Position numbers and translations under genes: made by a program. A stretch of 62,467 bases of DNA from Virgisporangium ochraceum (lineage in GTDB: Bacteria > Actinomycetota > Actinomycetes > Mycobacteriales > Micromonosporaceae), in NCBI RefSeq assembly GCF_016863655.1, contig NZ_BOPH01000120.1, positions 1 through 62,467 of the forward strand, given 5' to 3'. Of this stretch, positions 24,338-33,110 are shown one piece after another. Every line of letters starts with the position of its first letter. The stretch's first letter is position 1. The notes beneath the pieces were generated by a model. The model was given only the letters and a program-made list of their open reading frames with translations, did not search any database and was not told the DNA's origin.

Positions 24338-26779
24338 GTGCTGGAGATCTCCACGCCGGTGCTGAGGATCCGGGTCCTGTTGGCCGTCGCCGAGGCCGAG
24401 GCGGCCGCCGGCTGGCTCGACCGGGCGTTCGGAACCATCGACCGGGTCGTCGACGAGGCAGCGACCGTCACAGATCCCGACGTCCGCGTCCGGGTGGCGA
24501 CGTCGGTCGCCGGAGCGCTCGCCCGGATCGGACCGGTGGAGCGCGCGATCGGCCTGGCCCGGTCGATCGCGCATGCCGCCGAACGCGTACAGGCCCTGGG
24601 GACGGTCGCCCGCGCGCTCGACCGGGCCGGGCTGCCGCTGCGCGCCGCCGCCGTCCTCGACGGGATCGGCGACCCGCCGACGCACGAGGAGCGCTGGCAC
24701 CTGCTCGCCGCGCTCGTCGACACCGGCCGCTGGCGACGCGCGCAGGACGTCGTCCGGGAGGCGGCCGCCGGTGACCGGGACTCGCTGGCGGCCGCCCTCG
24801 TCCGCGCGCTCGCCGACGCCGGCGAGTACGAACAGGCACTGGGCACCGCCCTGTCGGGCATCGCCAACGAGATCGCCCGGGACGGCGCCGTGGCCCACGT
24901 GGCGGGCGCGCTGGCCGCGGCCGCCACGGACACCGACCCGTTCGGGTACGCCGAGCGCGCGCTGGTGCTGGCCCGCACGCGGGTCTCCGGCGACCGCACC
25001 CGCAGCGCGGCCCTGCGCGCCGCTGGCGAGGCGCTGCACCGCCTCGGGCACACCGACCGTGCGGTCGCGACGCTGCGGCTGGCGCTGACCGTGGCCGGCA
25101 CCATGGTCAGCTCCGCGGTACGCACCCAGGAGATCACCGCGACCGCGACGGCGCTCGCGGTCGCCGGTCACCCGGAGCCCGGAATCGCCGCGGTCAACGG
25201 GATCCCGCGCGGCGACGGCCGCACGCTCGCCCTGGCCGCCATGGCGAAGACGCTCGTCGCCGCCGGCGACACCATCACGGCGGCCGCGGTGCTGGAGACG
25301 GCGCCGGTTCCCGAGCCGTCCGACCGCGAGCTCGGCGCGCTCGCGTCGGTGACGATCGGCCTGGTCGAGGCCGGGCGGCCCGACCGGGCGGAGGCGCTGG
25401 CGCGGGCCCGCACCGGTGTGGTGCCCCGGAACCGGGCGCTGGTGACGGTCGCCTCGGCGCTGGCCCGGGCCGGCGATCCGGGCCGCGCCGCCGCGATCCT
25501 CGACGGTGTCGAAGCCGAGCTGTCCACAGTGGACGACCCGGACCCGCGGCCCTTCGGGTACCTGCTCGTGTGGACGGCCGAGGCCCGCACCCGCACCGGC
25601 CGGCCCGACCGGGCGACCGGCCTGCTGGCGCGCGCCGCCGACCTCATCGGTGCGATCGGCGAACCCGAGCAGGAGCACTCGCTGTGGCTGCTGGTGGTCG
25701 ACGCGCTCGTGCAGGCCGGTGCGGTCGACCGGGCCGCGGCCACCGCCCGCGCGGCCGGCGTCGGTCCGGACCTCGTCACCGCGCTGGTGAAGGCCGGCGA
25801 CCTCGACCGGGCCGGTGCCGAGGCGGCCGCCATCGCCGATCCCGCCGGTCGGGACCGGTCGCTGGCGCACGTGGTGCGGGCCCGGGTCGCGGCCGACGAC
25901 CTCGACCACGCGGCCACGCTCGCCCGGTCGGTCGCCGACGCCGGTCACCGCGCGGACGTGCTGACCGCGCTCGCCCGCGCGCAGGTCCGGGCCGGGTCGC
26001 GCGACACCGCCGTGGGAACGCTGCGTCTGGCGGAAGCGGCCGCCCGCGAGAACGGCGGTTCGGGGACCCGCATGCGCGCGATCCTCGACGCGGTACTCGC
26101 GACCTGCGGCCTGGACCTCGCCGCGCAGACCCTGCACGACGCCGGGACGGCCGCCCGGGACCGGCCCGACGCGCTCGTCGACGTCTGGTGCACGCAGGGC
26201 CGGCTGTACCGGGCGGTCCGGGCGGCGCAGGAGATCGTCGACCCGCTCGACCGCTGCCGGGCCATGACGCGGGTCGCGGTCGGCTACCGCGCCGCGGGAC
26301 GCGCGGGCGACGCCGGACCGGCCGCGATCGCCGCCGGGGTCGCCGCCGGGGCGGTGGCCGACCCGGAACGGCAGGCGACGGCGTGGGCGCACGTCGCGTC
26401 GGCGTGGGCGGTCGCCGGCCGGGCCGACCGGGCGCGGGAGTCCATCGACAGCGCGGTCGCGGCCGCCGGACCGGCGCCGGCACCGGCGGTCGCGGCCGAG
26501 ATCGCGCGGGCGCGGGTCGCGATCGGCTACACCCCGGGTCGACCGTCCACAGAGGACCCGACCGACCCGGGCGTCGACCCGGCCGTCGCCGACAGCCAGC
26601 GGGCCGCGATGGCCGCGGCACTGGCCCGGTCGGGCGAGGTCGACCGGGCGCTGTCCGTCGCCCGGTCGGTGGTCGACGCCGACCTGCGCGAGCACGCGGT
26701 GACCGAGGTGGCGGTCGCCCTCGCCCGCACCGGCACCGCGGCCGGCGCGCTGGCGCTGCTCAGCCCCGGCGGCTCGTAG
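24338..26779 (+). CDS. alpha-solenoid (TPR-like) repeat protein
   Basis: This 813-residue protein is made almost entirely of helical repeats of about 34-36 residues with the consensus ALARAGDPDRAxxLAxxI (for example VASALARAGDPGRAAAIL, VVDALVQAGAVDRAAATA, VTALVKAGDLDRAGAEA and MAAALARSGEVDRALSVA). No signal peptide, membrane helix, catalytic domain or DNA-binding domain is visible. The length gives about 20 repeats, a long curved scaffold typical of protein-protein interaction. The start is GTG at 24338. It lies 18 bases downstream of the broken dynamin-like GTPase and 10 bases upstream of a LAL regulator, so the three may be cotranscribed. Copies of the GTCCA-N3-TGGAC palindrome occur at 25522 and, with one mismatch, 26545. 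Confidence 0.8.
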   Translation: MLEISTPVLRIRVLLAVAEAEAAAGWLDRAFGTIDRVVDEAATVTDPDVRVRVATSVAGALARIGPVERAIGLARSIAHAAERVQALGTVARALDRAGLPLRAAAVLDGIGDPPTHEERWHLLAALVDTGRWRRAQDVVREAAAGDRDSLAAALVRALADAGEYEQALGTALSGIANEIARDGAVAHVAGALAAAATDTDPFGYAERALVLARTRVSGDRTRSAALRAAGEALHRLGHTDRAVATLRLALTVAGTMVSSAVRTQEITATATALAVAGHPEPGIAAVNGIPRGDGRTLALAAMAKTLVAAGDTITAAAVLETAPVPEPSDRELGALASVTIGLVEAGRPDRAEALARARTGVVPRNRALVTVASALARAGDPGRAAAILDGVEAELSTVDDPDPRPFGYLLVWTAEARTRTGRPDRATGLLARAADLIGAIGEPEQEHSLWLLVVDALVQAGAVDRAAATARAAGVGPDLVTALVKAGDLDRAGAEAAAIADPAGRDRSLAHVVRARVAADDLDHAATLARSVADAGHRADVLTALARAQVRAGSRDTAVGTLRLAEAAARENGGSGTRMRAILDAVLATCGLDLAAQTLHDAGTAARDRPDALVDVWCTQGRLYRAVRAAQEIVDPLDRCRAMTRVAVGYRAAGRAGDAGPAAIAAGVAAGAVADPERQATAWAHVASAWAVAGRADRARESIDSAVAAAGPAPAPAVAAEIARARVAIGYTPGRPSTEDPTDPGVDPAVADSQRAAMAAALARSGEVDRALSVARSVVDADLREHAVTEVAVALARTGTAAGALALLSPGGS
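25522..25534. repeat. 13-bp palindrome GTCCA-N3-TGGAC
   Basis: The sequence is GTCCACAGTGGAC, in the solenoid gene, encoding STVD with the rare codon ACA. Confidence 0.8.
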
Positions 26780-26789
26780 GATCGGACCG

Positions 26790-29342
26790 GTGGAGCTGTG
26801 GGAGCGCGCGGAGCCGCTGGCGCAGTTGGAGGACCTGCTGCGCCAGGGTGGCCGGGTCGCTCTCGTCGCGGGTGAGGCCGGCATCGGCAAGTCCTCGCTC
26901 GTCTCCGCGTTCGCCGACCGGTGCGCCGGCCGGGCCCGGTTCCTGCTGGGCGTCTGCGACCCGCTGGTGACACCGCGGGCCCTGGGACCGCTGCACGACA
27001 TCGGGCGCCAGGTCGACGGCGCGCTCGCGGAGCGGCTGCGCGCCGGTGCCGACCGCGGCGAGGTCTTGGACGCGCTCGTCGACGAGCTGTCCGGTCCGCG
27101 CCAGCGGCGGCGACCGGTCGTGGTCGTCGAGGACGCGCACTGGGCCGACGAGGCCACGATGGACCTGCTCGTGTTCCTGTCCCGGCGGATCGGGCGGCTG
27201 CCCGCGCTGCTCGTAGTGACCTACCGCGACGACGAGGTGGGGCCGGAGCACCCGCTGCGCGCGGCCCTGGCGGCGATGCCGCCGGCGGTGGTGCGCCGGA
27301 TCGCGGTCGCCCCGCTGTCGCTGGAGTGCCTGGCGGACAACGCCGCCGGGCGCGACGCCGCCGAGGTGTACCGGCTCACCGGCGGCAACCCGTTGCTGGT
27401 CACCGAGATCCTCGCCAACGACGGGCCGGAGGTTCCCGACACGGTGCGAACCCTGGTGCTGGCGCGGCTGCAGGGCCTGCCCGCGCCGGCCCGCGCGCTG
27501 GCGCACCTGGTCGCCGTGGTGCCGACGCGGGCCGGGCCGGCGGTGCTGCGCGGGCACGAGGCCGCCGTCGAGCGGTGCATCGCCGCCGGTGTGCTGGTGC
27601 CGTCCGGCGACGGCGTCGCGTACCGCCACGAACTGCTGCGCCGGGCCGTGGAGGACGCGCTGTCCCCGGTCACCCGGCAGGCCCTGCACCGCACGGTGCT
27701 GAGCCTTCTCGCGGACGCCCGCACCACGGACCCCGCGCGCCTCGCCCACCACGCGCGGCTCGCCGGTGACATCGACGCGGTTCTGCGCCACGGAACCGTT
27801 GCGGCGGCCGGTGCGGCGGCGCAGGGCGCGCACCGGGAGGCCGCCGCGCACTACCGCGCCGTGGTGCCGCATGCCGACCGGCTCCCGCCGGCCGACCGCG
27901 CCGACCTGCTGGAGGCGTTCGCCGTGCAGGCGTACCTGGCCGGGGTGTCGGCCGAAGGGCTCGACGCGTGCCGCGCGGCGCTGCGGGAATGGACGGCGCT
28001 CGGCGACCGCGCCCGCACCGGCGCGTGCCTGCGCTGGGTCTCGCGGCTGGCGTGGTGGAGCGGCCGGGGCGCGGAGGCCCGCGCGGCCGCCGCGGCGTCC
28101 GTCGAGGTCCTGGAGAAGGAGCCGCCGGGACGCGCGCTCGCGATGGCCGTGAGCAACCGGTCGCAGCTGCACATGCTGGCCCACGAGCTCGACGCGGCAC
28201 GCGAGTGGGGCGAGCGGGCCCGGCGCCTGGCCGAGGCCGTCGGCGACGCCGAGACGGCCGCCCACGCCACGGTCAACATCGCCACCGCACGCGCGCTGGC
28301 CGGCGATCCTGTCGCCGCTCAGGAACTTCGGCGCATCCACGACACGGCCGCGGCGGCCGGCCTCACCGACCACGCTGCGCGCGCCCTGGTGAACCGGTCG
28401 TCGTCGCTGCTCGAGCTGTCCGAGTACGACGCCGGTTCCGCCGCGCTCGACGAGGCGCTGGCGTATACCGCGGCGGAGAACCTCGACGGCTACGGGCAGT
28501 ACCTGCTGGGGCTGCGGGCGATGGTGCGGCTGGAGCGCCTGGACTGGGACGGCGCGCTCGACGACGCGCGGGCCTCGCTCGACCGGCCGGGCCGCCCCGG
28601 GGTGGCCGTGGTGCCGGCGCTGGTCGCGCGCGGCCGCATCCTCTCGGCCCGCGGCGACGACGCCGCACTGTCCACATTGGACGAGGCGGCCACCACCGCG
28701 TACGGGCTGGAGGAGGTGCAGTGGGTCGGGCCGGTCGCGTCGGCGCGGGCGGAGCACTTCCTGCTCCTCGGCGACCCGCAGCGGGCACTCGCGGAGGTGC
28801 GGCCCGCGTGGGACCTCGCGTCGGCGAAGGGGCACCGGTGGTTCACCGCGGAGCTGGCGTTCCGCCGGTGGCAGGCCGGCGACGCGGGCGCGCGTCCCGA
28901 CGGTCCCTTTCGCCAGGTGGTCGACGGCGACTGGGCCGCCGCGGCCGCGGCGTGGGCCATGCGCGGACGCCGCCACGCCCGCCTCGAGGCGCGCGCGCAC
29001 GGCGACCGGGCCGCCTGTGTGGAGGCGCTCGCCGGGCTCGACGGTGTGGGCGCGGTGCGGGCGGCGACCCGGTTGCGGGCGGCGCTGCGCCGGCGGGGCG
29101 TCACAGGCGTGCCGCGCGGGCCGCGACCGTCGACCGCGGCCAACGCGGCCGGGCTGACCGCCCGGCAGGCGGAGGTGCTGCGGCTGCTCGCCGCCGGACT
29201 GTCCACCGTGGACATCGCCGCCCGTCTCACCCTGTCGCCGAAGACCGTCGAGCACCACGTCTCGGCGGTGCTCGACAAGCTCGGCGCGGCCAGTCGCGGC
29301 CGGGCCGTCGCCGTTGCCCGCGACCGCGGCCTGCTCGACTGA
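26790..29342 (+). CDS. LAL-type LuxR family regulator with AAA ATPase domain
   Basis: The 850-residue protein has an N-terminal STAND/AAA ATPase (Walker A GEAGIGKSS at residues 28-36, Walker B VVVVEDAHWAD, sensor VTYRDDEV), a long TPR-like middle region, and a C-terminal LuxR helix-turn-helix (LTARQAEVLRLLAAGLSTVDIAARLTLSPKTVEHHVSAVLDKLGA). LAL regulators act as ATP-dependent activators, often of pathway genes nearby. The GTG at 26790 lies 10 bases after the solenoid stop, so it is likely to be cotranscribed with it. Perfect palindromes lie at 28670 (encoding STLD) and 29201 (encoding STVD, within the HTH). Confidence 0.92.
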   Translation: MELWERAEPLAQLEDLLRQGGRVALVAGEAGIGKSSLVSAFADRCAGRARFLLGVCDPLVTPRALGPLHDIGRQVDGALAERLRAGADRGEVLDALVDELSGPRQRRRPVVVVEDAHWADEATMDLLVFLSRRIGRLPALLVVTYRDDEVGPEHPLRAALAAMPPAVVRRIAVAPLSLECLADNAAGRDAAEVYRLTGGNPLLVTEILANDGPEVPDTVRTLVLARLQGLPAPARALAHLVAVVPTRAGPAVLRGHEAAVERCIAAGVLVPSGDGVAYRHELLRRAVEDALSPVTRQALHRTVLSLLADARTTDPARLAHHARLAGDIDAVLRHGTVAAAGAAAQGAHREAAAHYRAVVPHADRLPPADRADLLEAFAVQAYLAGVSAEGLDACRAALREWTALGDRARTGACLRWVSRLAWWSGRGAEARAAAAASVEVLEKEPPGRALAMAVSNRSQLHMLAHELDAAREWGERARRLAEAVGDAETAAHATVNIATARALAGDPVAAQELRRIHDTAAAAGLTDHAARALVNRSSSLLELSEYDAGSAALDEALAYTAAENLDGYGQYLLGLRAMVRLERLDWDGALDDARASLDRPGRPGVAVVPALVARGRILSARGDDAALSTLDEAATTAYGLEEVQWVGPVASARAEHFLLLGDPQRALAEVRPAWDLASAKGHRWFTAELAFRRWQAGDAGARPDGPFRQVVDGDWAAAAAAWAMRGRRHARLEARAHGDRAACVEALAGLDGVGAVRAATRLRAALRRRGVTGVPRGPRPSTAANAAGLTARQAEVLRLLAAGLSTVDIAARLTLSPKTVEHHVSAVLDKLGAASRGRAVAVARDRGLLD
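28670..28682. repeat. 13-bp palindrome GTCCA-N3-TGGAC
   Basis: The sequence is GTCCACATTGGAC, within the LAL regulator; it uses the rare codon ACA followed by TTG. Confidence 0.8.
29201..29213. repeat. 13-bp palindrome GTCCA-N3-TGGAC
   Basis: The sequence is GTCCACCGTGGAC, within the DNA-binding domain of the LAL regulator. Confidence 0.8.
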
Positions 29343-29397
29343 ACATAGGTGCTTTCCCCCAGGACCCGCACCGCCCCGGCCGGTACCGTCCGGTGCC

Positions 29398-29952
29398 ATG
29401 ACACTCCTGCACACGCCCGGGGACTCGCCCCTCTACGAGGCCGACCGGCAGCGGCTGGGCTACGTCGCGAACTACACCCGGCTGTTCGCGCTGGGCCCGG
29501 ACGTCTACCGCGCCTGGGTCGCGCTCGGCACCGCCGTCCGCACGGGTATGGACGAACGCCGCTACGAGCTGGTGACGCTTGCGGCCGCCCGCCGCCTCGG
29601 GTCGCGGTACTGCAGCCTCGCCCACGCCTCCGTGCTCCGGAAGCGGTTCTTCGACGACGAGGAGCTGATCGCCATCACCGTCGACCGGCACGCGTCGGAC
29701 CTCGAACCGGCCGAGGTGGCGGTGATGGACTTCGCCGAGGCGATCGCCGCCGACCCGTCCGCCGCCACCCGGGCCGACGTCGACGGGCTGCGCGCACACG
29801 GTCTGTCCGAGGTGGACATCTTCCACGTGATCGCGGCCGTGGCGGCCCGGCGGTTCTTCACCGCGGTGCTGGCGGCGGCGCACGCCGTTCCCGACGAGGC
29901 CTACGACGCCCTGGACCCGGCCCTGCGCGATGCCCTGGACGAGCCGGTCTGA
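29398..29952 (+). CDS. AhpD-like peroxidase-related / carboxymuconolactone decarboxylase family protein
   Basis: The 184-residue helical protein fits the peroxidase-related branch of the CMD/AhpD superfamily: LFALGPDVYRAWVALGTAVRTGMDERRYELVTLAAARRLGSRYCSLAHASVLRKRFFDDEEL. The motif YCSLAH keeps the first cysteine and the histidine, but the second cysteine of the AhpD CxxC is missing, so a disulfide-based peroxidase cycle is doubtful. The ATG at 29398 matches the family start. It is convergent with the next gene (one base between stops). Confidence 0.88.
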   Translation: MTLLHTPGDSPLYEADRQRLGYVANYTRLFALGPDVYRAWVALGTAVRTGMDERRYELVTLAAARRLGSRYCSLAHASVLRKRFFDDEELIAITVDRHASDLEPAEVAVMDFAEAIAADPSAATRADVDGLRAHGLSEVDIFHVIAAVAARRFFTAVLAAAHAVPDEAYDALDPALRDALDEPV

Positions 29953-29953
29953 G

Positions 29954-30679
29954 TCACCGGCCCACGTGGGCGAGCGTGGGGGTGGCGCCGTCGCGGATCC
30001 GCGACCCTGGGCGGGGCCGGATCTCGGCGCCGTCGAGGCCTGCGGCGCGGATCTCCTCCGCCAGGATGCCGATCATCGTGCGTGCCATCAGCGGCACCAG
30101 CAGGTCGCCGCAGTCACACGACAGGGTCGGACCGTCCGGTGCCGGGTCCGGGCCGGACACCGAGGTGGGCGTGGCGTCGCGGCCGCCGGTCCCGTTGCCG
30201 CCGGCGCCCAGTTCGCGCCCGTCGGCGGTCACCGTCGCGAACCGAAGCGCCGCGGCGGTCAGCGCGGCGGTGGCGCGGTCGTCGTCGGCGCTCACGACCT
30301 GGACCCCGAAGTCCTGACCGACGGCGCTGCCCCGGTGGTCGATCACCAACGCGTACGTGCCCGGGTCGACCGCCACCCCGCCGGGCCGCATCCGGTACTC
30401 GGTGGCGATGGCGTAGCGCATCCACTTGTTCGCCTGGCGTGGATCGCCCCACCGGCAGTACTCGTCGGCGATGCGCCAGGCCATGTCGACCGGCGCGTTC
30501 TCCGCCGCGACCGCGAACCACGCGCGGGCGAGGCTGGCGTGCACCCAGCCGCGTTGCAGCATGTGGTACGAGCCGAGGATGAAGGCGGTCTCGACATCGT
30601 GCGGCTCCATGACCGCCCGGTACCACTCGGGTACCTGACCGGTCAGGCGTTCCCGCCGCTCGTCAACGCTCTCCGACAC
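29954..30679 (-). CDS. hypothetical cytosolic protein
   Basis: The 241-residue protein has no recognised family. The N-terminal half is helical and Trp-rich (YRAVMEPHDVETAFILGSYHMLQRGWVHASLARAWFAVAAENAPVDMAWRIADEYCRWGDPRQANKWMRYAI), with a flavour of Sel1/TPR helices. The C-terminal half contains a Gly-rich loop and SCDCGDLLVPLMARTMIGILAEEIRAAG, with a Cys-x-Cys that could bind metal. The GTG at 30679 is the most likely start. It has no operon partner. Confidence 0.65.
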   Translation of the reverse strand: MSESVDERRERLTGQVPEWYRAVMEPHDVETAFILGSYHMLQRGWVHASLARAWFAVAAENAPVDMAWRIADEYCRWGDPRQANKWMRYAIATEYRMRPGGVAVDPGTYALVIDHRGSAVGQDFGVQVVSADDDRATAALTAAALRFATVTADGRELGAGGNGTGGRDATPTSVSGPDPAPDGPTLSCDCGDLLVPLMARTMIGILAEEIRAAGLDGAEIRPRPGSRIRDGATPTLAHVGR

Positions 30680-30727
30680 CAGTCGATCGTGCCAGCCGCG
30701 GCACGTCCGCACCGGCGGACGGCGAAA

Positions 30728-31387
30728 TTACTTCAGTCTGGGTACTCCGGGGCCGGTCAGCCGCGGAAGCGCCGCCTCCGTGCGGCCGGTCACCAGCATC
30801 AGCAGCGCCTCGATCGGCCCGGCCACGAGGTCTCCGCTGCCAACCGACCACCGGGTGTCGGTCGCGTCGAGCCGCAGCCCGCGCAGCCGCCGGCGCGACC
30901 AGAACGGCCACCCCATCTGCCACACGCGGGTCGCGCCGGCCGCGGCCGCCTCGACGGGCATGGGCAGGTCGCGGCCCAGCGGGATCGCGATGTCCAGCGA
31001 GTGGACGAGGACGTCGAACATCACGTTGCGGTAGTTGGTCACCACCGGCAGGCGGCGGGAGCTGGCGTGCCGGCGCATGTCGGCGGCGATGTCGGCCGGC
31101 GGCCGCTGCGCGGCCCGGATGGCGATGTCGTGGTTCATCCGGTGGAAGGAGCCGCGTGCCCGCACGGTGTCGGCGACCATGCTGCCGGGCGAGGGCGGGT
31201 CCGGGATCATCGCGAGGTGGGCGGCGACGTCGCGGACCCGCCAGCCGGCACAGAGCGAGGGCGTCTCCCACTCCCGGTCGGTCAGCGAGTCCAGCAGCTC
31301 GGCGACGGCCAGCCGGCGCTCGATGATGACGGGCCAGCTCTGCTCGCGGTCCATGGTCGTGTTGGTCTCGTTCGTGGTCTCGTTCAT
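30728..31387 (-). CDS. maleylpyruvate isomerase family mycothiol-dependent enzyme
   Basis: The 219-residue DinB-fold protein carries the MDMPI signature: LAVAELLDSLTDREWETPSLCAGWRVRDVAAHLAMIPD, then YRNVMFDVLVHSLDIAIPLGRDLPMP, where conserved histidines can bind metal. Such proteins use mycothiol, an actinobacterial thiol. The start is ATG 31387; ATG 31354 (MDREQSW) is an alternative, and the residues between them form a short NET repeat. It is divergent from a MarR regulator across a clear operator, so its expression is probably controlled by that protein. Confidence 0.88.
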   Translation of the reverse strand: MNETTNETNTTMDREQSWPVIIERRLAVAELLDSLTDREWETPSLCAGWRVRDVAAHLAMIPDPPSPGSMVADTVRARGSFHRMNHDIAIRAAQRPPADIAADMRRHASSRRLPVVTNYRNVMFDVLVHSLDIAIPLGRDLPMPVEAAAAGATRVWQMGWPFWSRRRLRGLRLDATDTRWSVGSGDLVAGPIEALLMLVTGRTEAALPRLTGPGVPRLK

Positions 31388-31416
31388 GGCGGCGTCCTTT
31401 GGTAAGATTCTCTGAC

Positions 31417-31436
31417 CAGATTAGTCAGATAATCTG
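31417..31436. promoter_or_regulatory. MarR-type operator between the MDMPI and MarR genes
   Basis: Perfect arms CAGATTA and TAATCTG are separated by GTCAGA, inside a larger repeat of TCTGACC half-sites (31411-31439). It lies between the divergent starts at 31387 and 31459, the usual place for MarR autoregulation. Confidence 0.72.
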
Positions 31437-31458
31437 ACCGAGTCAACGGAGTCAGCCC

Positions 31459-31896
31459 TTGTCCGAGGACGTGCACCCGAACGTGGGGGTGCTGCTGTTC
31501 ATCGCGTACCGGTCCATGGAGCAGCGCGTCCTGGAGGCGCTGGCCGGGCTCGGGTACGACATCACGCTGGCACAGGCACGCCTGTTCATGCGCATCGCGC
31601 CGCACGGGTCCCGGCAGACCGACCTGGCCGAGCAGGCGCAGATCACCAAGCAGTCGGCCGGCTTCCTCATCGAGGCGCTGGAGAAGGCCGGCTACGTCGA
31701 GCGGGTCCCGGATCCCACCGACGCGCGCGCCCGGCTCGTGCGCGTCGCGGCGCACGGCGCACGCGCCGTCGAGACCTCCCGGAAGGTCGTCGACGAGATT
31801 CTGGCGGAGTGGACCGACCACCTCGGCGCCGACCGCATGCGCGCGATGACCGACGCCCTCGTCTCGCTGCGGGAGATCACCGACCCCTACCGCTGA
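31459..31896 (+). CDS. MarR-family transcriptional regulator
   Basis: The 145-residue winged-helix protein has the MarR order of helices: LLFIAYRSMEQRVLEALAGLGYDITLAQARLFMRI, SRQTDLAEQAQITKQSAGFLIEALEKAGYVERVPDPTDARARLVRV, then the dimerisation helix. The start is TTG with a CGGAG site. It probably represses both itself and the divergent MDMPI gene through the operator at 31417-31436. The inducing ligand is unknown. Confidence 0.93.
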   Translation: MSEDVHPNVGVLLFIAYRSMEQRVLEALAGLGYDITLAQARLFMRIAPHGSRQTDLAEQAQITKQSAGFLIEALEKAGYVERVPDPTDARARLVRVAAHGARAVETSRKVVDEILAEWTDHLGADRMRAMTDALVSLREITDPYR

Positions 31897-32016
31897 GCCG
31901 GTTCACGCGGAGCGCGGCCGGTAGACCGTCCGGGTGACGCGCCCACCGACAGGCGCGGGCGAAGTTCCGGGACATCCCCGGTGCGACCGCTACGCTGCGT
32001 CGGCGGGGGGAGACGC

Positions 32017-32640
32017 GTGAAACTGTTCAGAACACTACTGTCCACTGTGCTCGGTCTCGCGAGCGGTCTGCTGGGCACCGTCGTGTCCGCCGCGGACCCG
32101 GCCGTCGGCGCCGTCACGCACACCTACGACGGACGGGCCGCCGCCCGGTACGCGTTGCTCCGGGCGGGAACCGACGACGGCACCCCGTTCGTGTCGCGGG
32201 CGCTGGAGGCCGGCGGCTGGAACCGGCGCGGCGGGAGGGATCCGGACGCTCCGCTGGCCTGGACGCCCGACCTGGCCGGGCCGCACGGTCCGAGCGCGAC
32301 CTGGTCGCGGGCCGACCGGCTGCTCCGGTTCGCGGTCGACCACACCGACCGCGCGGTCGCCGCGGCGCCGGCCACCGCGGCCGACGACTGGGCCACCGTC
32401 TGGCCCCTCGCCGCCGGGGACCTCGTGTTCGTCGACCGCCAGTCCGACGGCGTCGTCGACGATGCCCTCCTCGTCGTCGGCCGCGACACCCTCCTCGACT
32501 TCACCGAGCCGACGGTCTCCGCACGGTCTCCGAGCCGGCGCACCATGCCGATGAGCACCTGGATCAAGAGGGCCGCCCTGCGCTTCCCCGCGATGACCCT
32601 GCACCCGGTCGTCCCGCTTCCGTCCTATGTGGACCCCTGA
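32017..32640 (+). CDS. secreted amidase-domain-like protein lacking the catalytic cysteine
   Basis: The 207-residue protein has a signal peptide (KLFRTLLSTVLGLASGLLGTVVSA) and a domain that resembles the putative amidase domain (Amidase_6): ARYALLRAGTDDGTPFVSRALEAGGWNRRGG, then WATVWPLAAGDLVFVDRQSDGVVDDALLVVGRD. Where the family has DCTNFVSQAL, this protein has DGTPFVSRAL, so the nucleophilic cysteine is gone; it is likely a non-enzymatic relative. The GTG at 32017 follows a GGGGGGAGA site. Its last 17 bases overlap the remnant SGNH gene on the other strand. The 120 bases before it hold no other feature. Confidence 0.72.
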   Translation: MKLFRTLLSTVLGLASGLLGTVVSAADPAVGAVTHTYDGRAAARYALLRAGTDDGTPFVSRALEAGGWNRRGGRDPDAPLAWTPDLAGPHGPSATWSRADRLLRFAVDHTDRAVAAAPATAADDWATVWPLAAGDLVFVDRQSDGVVDDALLVVGRDTLLDFTEPTVSARSPSRRTMPMSTWIKRAALRFPAMTLHPVVPLPSYVDP

Positions 32641-32885
32641 GCGGCCGGCAGCCCCACGCTGTCCATGTCGAGCGCACCGGCCATCGCCTCGGCACCTGTC
32701 GTCGAGGTGCATGCCGTCGCCGGCGTCGAGGTCGGGACGGATGAGGTCGGGCCGGTCGCGGGGAGGCTCGCCGGTCATGCCGGGCAGCCGAGGTCGTCGA
32801 TGCCGAAGTGGACCAGCACGTGCGTCACCCCGGGCACCGACAGCACGTCGCCGTCGAAGCGGCGGTTGGCACCGGGCGTGGACCT
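32624..32885 (-). pseudogene. remnant of an SGNH/GDSL hydrolase
   Basis: On the minus strand, fragments of one SGNH hydrolase appear in order but in different frames. First comes GANRRFDGDVLSVPGVTHVLVHFGIDDLG (ending at 32775), the block that carries the conserved GINDIG-like motif. It is followed at once by LIRPDLDAGDGMHL, the catalytic D-x-x-H region near the C-terminus. After a further frame change come TGAEAMAGALDMDSVG and a stop at about 32624. About 100 residues between the first two blocks are missing. Two frameshifts plus an internal deletion show a dead gene. The assignment rests on motif memory. Confidence 0.65.
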
Positions 32886-32889
32886 GACG

Positions 32890-33062
32890 CCCCCCGGCTG
32901 CTGTTCGACCGCCTGAACGACGACGACATCGGCCGGCTCGACGACATCATGACCCGGGTGCGCGACCACATGCGCGCGCAGCGGCCACGCTCGGCCGCAC
33001 CCCGCAAACGCCGCCTCTGGGGCACCTTTCGGGGTCAGGGTTTCGCCGGCCGCTCGGCGTGA
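32890..33062 (+). pseudogene. probable gene fragment with regulator-like C-terminal helix
   Basis: The plus strand reads LLFDRLNDDDIGRLDDIMTRVRDHMRAQRPRSA and ends at 33062. This resembles the C-terminal dimerisation helix of a MarR-type regulator. No start or DNA-binding domain is present, and the region sits beside the broken SGNH gene, so it is probably another deletion remnant. This is weak evidence. Confidence 0.35.
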
Positions 33063-33110
33063 CCCGGACGCGACCCAGAACCCGACCATCCGGTCGTCAG
33101 CGGCCGCCCC

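Noticed and set aside
23492..27157. 1221-codon minus-strand open frame
   Set aside because: It is antisense to the GTPase, solenoid and LAL genes, with no recognisable motif and biased low-complexity composition.
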